Shown here in pieces: positions 1 through 6,757 of a stretch of 8,250 nt of DNA. The notes beneath the pieces are model-generated. The model saw nothing but the letters and a program-made list of their open reading frames with translations, had not been told where the DNA came from and searched no databases. The stretch covers positions 1-8,250 of the forward strand of contig DAIDKG010000197.1 in assembly GCA_027450125.1 (NCBI GenBank), read 5' to 3'. This stretch comes from Bordetella sp. (GTDB lineage: Bacteria > Pseudomonadota > Gammaproteobacteria > Burkholderiales > Burkholderiaceae_B). The number at the start of each line of letters is the position of its first letter. Within the stretch, counting starts at the first letter, position 1. The position numbers and the translations under genes are program-made.

Positions 1-678
1 GCGCTGGCCGACTACGCCAGAAAGTCGCTCAAGGTCGGAACCGTCGCCATCGTCGACGACGCCACGGCATACGGCCAGGGACTGGCCGACGAGTTCGAAC
101 AGCGCGCCAAGGCCGACGGCATCAAGGTGCTTTCCCACGACCACACCAACGACCAGGCGACGGACTTTCGCGCCATCCTCACCAGGATCAAGGGCGAGAG
201 GCCCGATGCCATCATGTACGGCGGCCTGGACGCCACGGGCGGCCCGTTTGCCAAGCAGGCCAGGCAATTGGGCATCGGCGCCAAGATCGTCGCTGGCGAC
301 GGGCTGTGCGCGGACGATCTGGCCAAGCTAGCCGGCGATGCCGCCGACAACGTCATTTGTTCGATCGCGGGCGCCCCGTTGGAAAAAATGCCCAAGGGTG
401 CGGGCTACACGGCGCGCTACATGAAGCGCTTCGGCACCCACCCGGTGCTGAACTCGCCGTTCGCCTACGACGCCGTCTATGTCATCGTCGATGCCATGAA
501 GCGCGCTCAGTCGACCGACCCGGCCAGGATTCTCGCCGCGATGCCGGCAACCGACTACCAGGGCGTGCTCGGCCGGATCCAGTTCGACGCCAAGGGCGAC
601 CTGCGCCATGGCGTGGTCTCGATCTACAAATACGTCGACGGCAAGCAGACGCTGCTGGACGACGTGACGCAGCAATAG
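1..678 (+). CDS. Branched-chain amino acid ABC transporter substrate-binding protein (5'-truncated)
   Basis: This is the C-terminal 225 residues of a periplasmic binding protein of the LivJ/LivK type (type I periplasmic binding fold). The frame is open from base 1, so the start, signal peptide and first lobe lie outside the window. The internal GTG at 127 is not a real start, because homology to the next gene extends upstream of it. The protein aligns from end to end with residues 159-381 of the product of 970-2115, with about two thirds identity by eye and one extra residue near its start. Shared landmarks are VDDATAYGQGLADE, the YGG.DATGGPFAKQA block, a GDG.C segment and YKYV near the C-terminus. 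It should deliver branched-chain or related amino acids to the LivHMGF complex. Five of 12 arginines use AGA/AGG codons, against none of six in the matching part of the paralogue, which suggests weaker expression. The family is certain; the ligand is not. Confidence 0.93.
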   Translation, partial: ALADYARKSLKVGTVAIVDDATAYGQGLADEFEQRAKADGIKVLSHDHTNDQATDFRAILTRIKGERPDAIMYGGLDATGGPFAKQARQLGIGAKIVAGDGLCADDLAKLAGDAADNVICSIAGAPLEKMPKGAGYTARYMKRFGTHPVLNSPFAYDAVYVIVDAMKRAQSTDPARILAAMPATDYQGVLGRIQFDAKGDLRHGVVSIYKYVDGKQTLLDDVTQQ

Positions 679-750
679 GCTCGATACCGGTCCTTTTATA
701 TGTCCCCAAATATACGAGGCCCGGGAAAAAGAGATACCGAACCCCGCCCA

Positions 751-799
751 GGCGCTGACTGGCCGTTGAAAACACGGCCTTCAGCCCCATAGGGATTTT
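751..799 (+). terminator. Possible intrinsic terminator behind the first binding-protein gene
   Basis: GGCCGT (761-766) pairs with ACGGCC (774-779) around a 7-nt loop. The stem extends, after a small 2x1 internal loop, through GCTGA (754-758) with TCAGC (781-785), and two further G-C pairs flank a C/C mismatch. A TTTT run follows only at 796-799, eight bases or more past the stem, so this is an imperfect terminator. It could equally be a 3'-end stabilising hairpin. Its place 73 bp after the stop codon fits the end of the upstream transcript. Confidence 0.4.
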
Positions 800-804
800 C
801 CCCA

Positions 805-886
805 AGAATTGAAAATTCCTTTTAAATCAATTAGTTAATCAATCAAAAATTATTAATTGCAATTGGGAATACATGCAAAAATCTCG
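805..886 (+). promoter_or_regulatory. AT-rich probable promoter/operator region of the liv operon
   Basis: About 80 bp are strongly A+T-rich inside otherwise GC-rich DNA, lying 85-165 bp upstream of the second binding-protein start. The block contains a perfect 10-bp palindrome AATTGCAATT (855-864) and an inverted repeat GAATT-GAA-AATTC (806-818). TTGCAA (857-862) and TTGAAA (809-814) resemble -35 boxes, but neither has a convincing -10 box at the usual distance, so no exact promoter is called. Such blocks often carry sigma-70 promoters and sites for Lrp-type regulators, which control liv genes in enterobacteria. The assignment rests on position and composition only. Confidence 0.45.
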
Positions 887-954
887 CACTGCCGACAAGA
901 TCGGTGGAAGACTCCGGATGACTCCGTAGGCATGTATCAACAGCAACCCAATTC

Positions 955-960
955 AAGGGG
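955..960 (+). promoter_or_regulatory. Ribosome binding site of the second binding-protein gene
   Basis: AAGGGG lies 9 nt before the ATG at 970. It fixes that ATG as the start, and a standard signal peptide follows immediately. Confidence 0.7.
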
Positions 961-969
961 CCTAAGCAT

Positions 970-2115
970 ATGAAGTTTCAACTCAAACCCACCAGCGCAG
1001 CTCTGATCCTCGCCGGCGTCGCCTTGGCATTCGGCCAAACCGCCTCTGCCGACGTTACCGTCAAGATCGGCAGCGCCGCCCCGCTGACCGGCAGCATCGC
1101 CCACATCGGCCAGGACCAGGCCGACGGCGCCCAGCTCGCCGTCGACGAAATCAACAAGGCCGGCAACCTCGTCATCGGTGGCCAGAAAGTCAAGCTCGTC
1201 CTGGACTCGCAAGACGACCAGGCCGACCCCAAGACCGGTACGCAAGTTGCCCAGAAGCTGGTTGACGATGGCGTCGTCGCCGTGGTGGGCCACCTGAACT
1301 CCGGCGTTTCGATCCCCGCCTCCAAGATCTACAGCGACAACGGCGTGACCCAGATCACCCCGGCCTCGACCAACCCGCAATACACCCTGCAGGGCTACAA
1401 GACCACGTTCCGCGTGATCGGCACCGACGCCCAGCAAGGCCCCGCCCTGGCCAAGTACGCCCAGAAGCTGGGCATCAAGAGCGTTGCCATCGTTGACGAC
1501 GCCACGGCCTACGGCCAAGGCCTGGCCGACGAATACGCCAAGACCGCCAAGGCCGAAGGCATCAAGGTCCTGTCGCGCGACGCCACCAACGACAAGGCCA
1601 CCGACTTCAAGGCCATCCTGACCAAGATCAAGGCCGAGCGCCCCGACGCGATCTTCTACGGCGGCATGGATGCCACCGGCGGCCCGTTCGCCAAGCAGGC
1701 CCAGCAACTGGCCATCAAGGCCCGCATCATGTCCGGCGACGGCGTCTGCACGCCCGACCTGAGCAAGCTGGCCGGCAGCGCCACCGACGGCATCATTTGC
1801 TCGATCGCCGGCGGCGACCTGTCCAAGATGGCCGGCGGCGCCGACTTCGCCAAGAAGCTGAAGGCTGCCTTCGGCCACGACCCGGTCGTCTACTCGCCCT
1901 CGTCGTATGACGCGGTCCACGTGATCGTCGACGCCATGAAGCGTTCGAACTCCATCACGCGTGCCGGCATCCTGGCCGCCATGCCCTCGACCAACTACAA
2001 CGGCCTGACCGGCAACATCCAGTTCGACCAGCACGGCGACCTGAAGAACGCCTCGATCTCGCTGTACAAGTACGTCGGCGGCAAGATGACGCTGCTCGAC
2101 GTCGTGAAGATGTAA
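970..2115 (+). CDS. livJ: Branched-chain amino acid ABC transporter periplasmic substrate-binding protein
   Basis: This 381-residue periplasmic protein binds branched-chain (leucine, isoleucine, valine) or related amino acids and presents them to LivHM. Residues 1-27 form a Sec signal peptide: basic start, hydrophobic core, cleavage likely after ASA at 25-27. The mature part begins DVTVKIG and is a type I periplasmic binding fold (peripla_BP_6/LivJ family). Visible landmarks are APLTGS.AHIGQD, the HLNSGVSIPAS and PASTNP segments that in LivJ relatives contact the amino-acid backbone, and the YGGMDATGGPFAKQA block. D257 stands where LivJ of E. coli has a ligand-binding acidic residue, by motif position. 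C260 and C277 are also present in the upstream paralogue and could form a disulfide. The gene heads livHMGF, like livK in E. coli, so the livJ/livK naming is arbitrary. The absence of AGA/AGG arginine codons in the C-terminal part suggests high expression. Confidence 0.96.
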   Translation: MKFQLKPTSAALILAGVALAFGQTASADVTVKIGSAAPLTGSIAHIGQDQADGAQLAVDEINKAGNLVIGGQKVKLVLDSQDDQADPKTGTQVAQKLVDDGVVAVVGHLNSGVSIPASKIYSDNGVTQITPASTNPQYTLQGYKTTFRVIGTDAQQGPALAKYAQKLGIKSVAIVDDATAYGQGLADEYAKTAKAEGIKVLSRDATNDKATDFKAILTKIKAERPDAIFYGGMDATGGPFAKQAQQLAIKARIMSGDGVCTPDLSKLAGSATDGIICSIAGGDLSKMAGGADFAKKLKAAFGHDPVVYSPSSYDAVHVIVDAMKRSNSITRAGILAAMPSTNYNGLTGNIQFDQHGDLKNASISLYKYVGGKMTLLDVVKM

Positions 2116-2130
2116 TCCAGCCCGGATCTT

Positions 2131-2154
2131 GCGGGGGCCCTGCGGGGCTCCCGC
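2131..2154 (+). terminator. Strong intercistronic hairpin between binding protein and livH
   Basis: A 10-bp stem (2131-2140 with 2145-2154, one G-U pair) closes a TGCG tetraloop, 15 nt after the stop codon. No T-run follows directly; T-rich stretches come only at about 2174 and 2184. It is therefore more likely a partial attenuator or an mRNA 3'-end protector than a full terminator. Hairpins in this position in ABC importer operons keep binding-protein mRNA more abundant than permease mRNA. That role is inferred from structure and position. Confidence 0.6.
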
Positions 2155-2262
2155 ATGCAACCTGCTCGCTGGCTTTTCTCAGCTTTTTCTCGAGATTCGC
2201 CCTCTTCCCGGACGGCGTCTCGCTTCTCGCACCCCGACCTCCAGCCTACCCGCGCGCCGCAA

Positions 2263-2282
2263 GGTGCCCGCTGGCGGGCGCG
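2263..2282 (+). other. Small hairpin just upstream of livH
   Basis: GCCCG (2266-2270) pairs with CGGGC (2275-2279) around CTGG, and the stem can be lengthened by a G-U pair and a G-C pair. It ends about 21 nt before the livH ATG. The leader shows no good Shine-Dalgarno sequence, only a GAAAG at 2282-2286 that lies too far away. This fold could therefore affect livH translation. The remainder of 2155-2262 shows no gene. Confidence 0.35.
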
Positions 2283-2302
2283 AAAGACATACCTGAATCG
2301 TC

Positions 2303-3253
2303 ATGGACATATTCGTTCAACAAGTTATAAACGGCCTGGTACTGGGCAGCATGTATGCCATCATCGCCCTGGGCTACACGATGGTGTACGGCATTCTCGG
2401 CATCATCAACTTCGCGCACGGCGACATCCTCATGATAGGCGCCATGGTCGCCTACACGACGGTCAACCTGCTGCAGCACCATTTCCCCCACCTGGGCAAC
2501 GTGCCCATCGTGCTGATATCCCTAGTCGTGTCGGCCACGGTCTGCGCCATGGTGGGCTTCACGATCGAGAAGGTGGCCTACCGGCCGCTGCGCAAGGCAC
2601 CCCGACTGGCGCCGCTGCTCACGGCCATCGGCATGTCCATCACTCTCGAGACCATTGCCATGATCGTGTGGTCGCCCGATCCGCTGCCTTTCCCGCAGCT
2701 GCTGCCCACCGATCCGCTCAACGTCATCGCCCAGACCGACACGACCATCGGCGCGGTGATCTCCGGAACCGAGATCACGATCATCGTGACCGCGTTCCTG
2801 GTCATGGGCGGGCTGCTGCTGCTGGTGCACAAGACCAAGCTGGGCCGCGCCATGCGCGCCATCGCCGAGAATCCCAACAACGCCAGCCTGATGGGCGTGA
2901 ACCCGAACTTCGTGATCTCGGCCACCTTCATGATCGGCTCTGCGCTGGCCGCCCTGGCCGGCCTGATGATGGCCCTGGAATACGGCCACGTGCACTTCTA
3001 CATGGGCTTCATTCCCGGGCTGAAGGCCTTCACCGCCGCCGTGCTCGGCGGCATCGGCAACCTGGGCGGCGCCATGGTGGGCGGCATCGTGCTGGGCCTG
3101 ATAGAACAACTGGGTGCAGGCTATATCGGCCAGCTCACGCACGGCGTCTTCGGCAGCAACTACCAGGACGTCTTCGCATTCATCGTGCTGATCATCGTGC
3201 TGGTCTTCAGGCCCTCCGGCCTGCTGGGCGAACGCGTGGCCGATCGCGCTTAA
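2303..3253 (+). CDS. livH: Branched-chain amino acid ABC transporter permease LivH
   Basis: The 316-residue inner-membrane permease is one half of the LivHM channel; LivH of E. coli has 308 residues. The N-terminus MDIFVQQVINGLVLGSMYAI and the following ALGYTMVYGILGIINFAHGD block are diagnostic of LivH and support the ATG at 2303 despite a weak ribosome binding site. Hydrophobic helices run through most of the protein. The cytoplasmic loop at 181-200 (GRAMRAIAEN ... MGVN) is the conserved permease segment expected to touch the ATPases. Near residues 235-265 lies the FTAAVLGGIGNLGGAMVGG region typical of the family. The gene ends 13 bp before livM and is evidently co-transcribed with it. Confidence 0.97.
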   Translation: MDIFVQQVINGLVLGSMYAIIALGYTMVYGILGIINFAHGDILMIGAMVAYTTVNLLQHHFPHLGNVPIVLISLVVSATVCAMVGFTIEKVAYRPLRKAPRLAPLLTAIGMSITLETIAMIVWSPDPLPFPQLLPTDPLNVIAQTDTTIGAVISGTEITIIVTAFLVMGGLLLLVHKTKLGRAMRAIAENPNNASLMGVNPNFVISATFMIGSALAALAGLMMALEYGHVHFYMGFIPGLKAFTAAVLGGIGNLGGAMVGGIVLGLIEQLGAGYIGQLTHGVFGSNYQDVFAFIVLIIVLVFRPSGLLGERVADRA

Positions 3254-3258
3254 AGGAG
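3253..3258 (+). promoter_or_regulatory. Ribosome binding site of livM
   Basis: AAGGAG overlaps the last base of the livH stop codon and lies 8 nt before the livM ATG. It is the strongest Shine-Dalgarno sequence in the operon, and its position suggests translational coupling to livH. Confidence 0.8.
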
Positions 3259-3266
3259 ACCGCAAC

Positions 3267-4385
<1,119 letters not shown>

Positions 4386-4414
4386 AGCCAAGACCCACAG
4401 ATACGCAAAGCAAT

Positions 4415-5188
4415 ATGAGCCAAGACATCCGACTTTCCGTCAAGGGCGTGAACAAGCGCTTCGGCGGCCTGCAGGCGCTCTCCGACGTGGGCCTGCAAAT
4501 CCAGGCTGGCGAGATCTACGGCCTGATCGGCCCCAACGGCGCCGGCAAGACCACGTTCTTCAACGTCATCACCGGCCTGTACACCCCCGATTCGGGCGAG
4601 TTCATCCTCGAGGGCAAGCCTTACACGCCCGAGGCCGTACACCAGGTCACCCAGGCCGGCATCGCCCGCACCTTCCAGAACATCCGCCTGTTCGGCGGCA
4701 TGACCGCCCTGGAAAACGTCATGGTGGGGCGCCACGTGCGCACCCACCAGACCATCATCGGCGCGGTCTTTCGCACCCCGGCCGAGCGCCGGGAGGAAAA
4801 GGCGATCCGCGACCGCGCCATGGAACTGCTCGACTACGTGGGCATTTCGCAATACGCCCACTACACCTCGCGCAACCTCTCCTACGGCCACCAGCGCCGG
4901 CTGGAGATCGCCCGCGCCCTGGCGACCGACCCCAAGCTGCTGGCGCTGGACGAACCGGCGGCAGGCATGAATGCCACCGAAAAAGTGGAGCTCACCAGCC
5001 TGCTCGACAAGATCCGCGCCGACGGGCGCACCATTTTGCTGATCGAACACGACGTCAAGCTGGTCATGGGCCTGTGCGACCACATGACCGTGCTCGATTA
5101 CGGAAAAATCATCGCTGAAGGACTGCCCGAAGATGTCCGGAAGGATCCCAAGGTCATCGAAGCCTATCTGGGCGCGGGAGGTCACTGA
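4415..5188 (+). CDS. livG: Branched-chain amino acid ABC transporter ATP-binding protein LivG
   Basis: This 257-residue cytoplasmic ATPase energises LivHM together with LivF; LivG of E. coli has 255 residues. It contains Walker A GPNGAGKT (39-46), Q-loop Q88 in ARTFQNIRLF, ABC signature LSYGHQ (155-160), Walker B LLALDEP (175-181, with D179 and catalytic E180) and H-loop H212 in IEHDVKLVMG. The TFQNIRLF segment, the LSYGHQRRLEIARAL form of the signature, and the AAGMN after Walker B mark LivG rather than LivF. All catalytic residues are present. The start at 4415 has only a weak ribosome binding site, but the next residues begin the nucleotide-binding domain directly, so no earlier start is needed. 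The gene ends 3 bp before livF. Confidence 0.97.
   Translation: MSQDIRLSVKGVNKRFGGLQALSDVGLQIQAGEIYGLIGPNGAGKTTFFNVITGLYTPDSGEFILEGKPYTPEAVHQVTQAGIARTFQNIRLFGGMTALENVMVGRHVRTHQTIIGAVFRTPAERREEKAIRDRAMELLDYVGISQYAHYTSRNLSYGHQRRLEIARALATDPKLLALDEPAAGMNATEKVELTSLLDKIRADGRTILLIEHDVKLVMGLCDHMTVLDYGKIIAEGLPEDVRKDPKVIEAYLGAGGH
5177..5182 (+). promoter_or_regulatory. Ribosome binding site of livF inside livG
   Basis: GGAGGT lies within the last codons of livG, 9 nt before the livF ATG at 5192. With 3 nt between the livG stop and the livF start, this arrangement implies translational coupling and matched amounts of the two ATPases. Confidence 0.8.
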
Positions 5189-5191
5189 ACC

Positions 5192-5908
<717 letters not shown>

Positions 5909-5950
5909 GCCACACTGGCACGAATCCGGCCGGGCATGACGGCCGCCATG

Positions 5951-5983
5951 CAGGGCAATGAGCTAAGCTTGTTGCCCTGTTTT
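5951..5983 (+). terminator. Intrinsic terminator of the liv operon
   Basis: CAGGGCAA (5951-5958) pairs with TTGCCCTG (5972-5979). The stem continues inward through two G-U pairs and AGC/GCT to a TAA loop, giving 13 consecutive base pairs. TTTT (5980-5983) follows at once, then CGC and another TTTT (5987-5990). This is a textbook rho-independent terminator, 42 bp past the livF stop. It ends only 25 bp before the ATG of the exporter gene. Confidence 0.87.
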
Positions 5984-5998
5984 CGCTTTTGCCGTCCC

Positions 5999-6002
5999 GA
6001 GG
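5999..6002 (+). promoter_or_regulatory. Ribosome binding site of the LysE-family gene
   Basis: GAGG with a 6-nt gap to the ATG at 6009 supports that start. An in-phase earlier start is not needed, since the membrane protein begins right there. Confidence 0.6.
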
Positions 6003-6008
6003 CGCCCC

Positions 6009-6623
6009 ATGGCATTGCATACCTGGCTCCTGTACCTGCTCGCATCGACCGGCCTGTCCATCACGCCCGGCCCCAATACCCTGCTGGCGCTCACCCACGG
6101 CGCCCTGCACGGCCACCGCAAGACGCTGTGCACCATCAGCGGCGGTGCGCTGGGCTTCACGGGCCTGATCGCCCTGTCCATGCTGGGCATCGGCGCGCTG
6201 ATCCAGGCCTGGGAGCCGGCCCTCATCGTGCTCAAGTGGGTGGGCGGTGCCTACCTGGTATGGCTGGGCGTGAACCTGTGGCGTTCGCCCGGAGTGCAGG
6301 TGCAAGCGCAGTCCGATGCGGCCGCCGTCTCGGTGCGCGGTGCGCGCCTTTTTCGCCAGGGTTGCCTGTCGGCCGTATCCAACCCCAAGGCGCTGCTGTT
6401 CTACGGCGCCTTCCTGCCGCAGTTTCTCGCCCCCGGGCGCAGCCTGGCGCTGCAGTTCGCCATCATGGCCGCCACATTCGTCGCCATCGAATTCATGTAC
6501 GAATACCTGCTGGCCCGCCTGGCCTATCGCGTCCAGCCCTGGCTGGCGCGTCACGGCCGCCGCTTCAACAAGACTTGCGGCGCCCTGTTCGCCCTGTTCG
6601 GCATCGTCATGCCCACGACCTGA
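6009..6623 (+). CDS. LysE/RhtB family amino-acid exporter
   Basis: This 204-residue inner-membrane protein belongs to the LysE/RhtB superfamily of exporters, which expel amino acids or related metabolites, probably by proton exchange. The length is normal for the family and about six membrane helices can be read. The N-terminal signature SITPGPNTLLA (PGP at 20-22) is followed by the glycine-spaced helix HGALHGHRKTLCTISGG. The second signature, SNPKALLFYGAFLPQF (NPK at 125-127), is in the usual place. The cargo cannot be told from sequence; homoserine lactone, threonine, leucine and lysine exporters all share these motifs. It starts 100 bp after livF but beyond a strong terminator, so it is probably not simply part of the liv transcript. 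An exporter next to an importer may serve as overflow relief, which is inference. Confidence 0.93.
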   Translation: MALHTWLLYLLASTGLSITPGPNTLLALTHGALHGHRKTLCTISGGALGFTGLIALSMLGIGALIQAWEPALIVLKWVGGAYLVWLGVNLWRSPGVQVQAQSDAAAVSVRGARLFRQGCLSAVSNPKALLFYGAFLPQFLAPGRSLALQFAIMAATFVAIEFMYEYLLARLAYRVQPWLARHGRRFNKTCGALFALFGIVMPTT

Positions 6624-6631
6624 GTCAGGCG

Positions 6632-6668
6632 GGGCCGGCCGGAACCCGAGGCCCGCGCTGGCCGGCCT
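6632..6668 (+). terminator. GC-rich hairpin after the exporter gene, possible terminator
   Basis: Two copies of GGCCGGCC (6633-6640 and 6660-6667), each self-complementary, can pair. With flanking G-U and G-C pairs this makes an 11-bp stem around a 15-nt loop, starting 9 nt after the stop codon. The nearest T-run (6686-6690) is 18 nt downstream, too far for a classical intrinsic terminator. A stabilising or weakly terminating hairpin is the cautious reading. Confidence 0.4.
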
Positions 6669-6678
6669 GGACGAAGCA

Positions 6679-6701
6679 TGTTAACTTTTTGTGACTTAAC
6701 A
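6679..6701 (+). promoter_or_regulatory. Inverted repeat upstream of the diguanylate cyclase, possible operator
   Basis: TGTTAA (6679-6684) and TTAACA (6696-6701) form a perfect inverted repeat with 11 nt between arms, so the centres are 17 bp apart. It sits in a short AT-rich patch 57-79 bp before the cyclase ATG. The spacer holds TTGTGA (6689-6694), a fair -35 box, but no good -10 is seen. The spacing is that of a dimeric regulator site, and the regulator is unknown. Confidence 0.35.
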
Positions 6702-6757
6702 AGACGGATCAGGAATGCGCCGTCCACTCTCCTAGCACGAGGCAAGCTCCTCGCGAT

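Noticed and set aside
127..678. GTG at 127 as the start of the first binding protein
   Set aside because: The frame is open to base 1 and the upstream codons align with the paralogue, so the gene is cut by the window edge rather than starting here.
937..2160. 407-residue minus-strand open frame opposite the binding-protein gene
   Set aside because: It is a shadow of the GC-rich codon pattern on the other strand, rich in repetitive G, V, L, D and H without any domain. The plus-strand gene has a signal peptide, ribosome binding site and clear family match.
6633..6667. Two GGCCGGCC copies as a repeat family or mobile element end
   Set aside because: The copies are short, self-complementary GC octamers that are easily expected by chance in such DNA; a local hairpin explains them.
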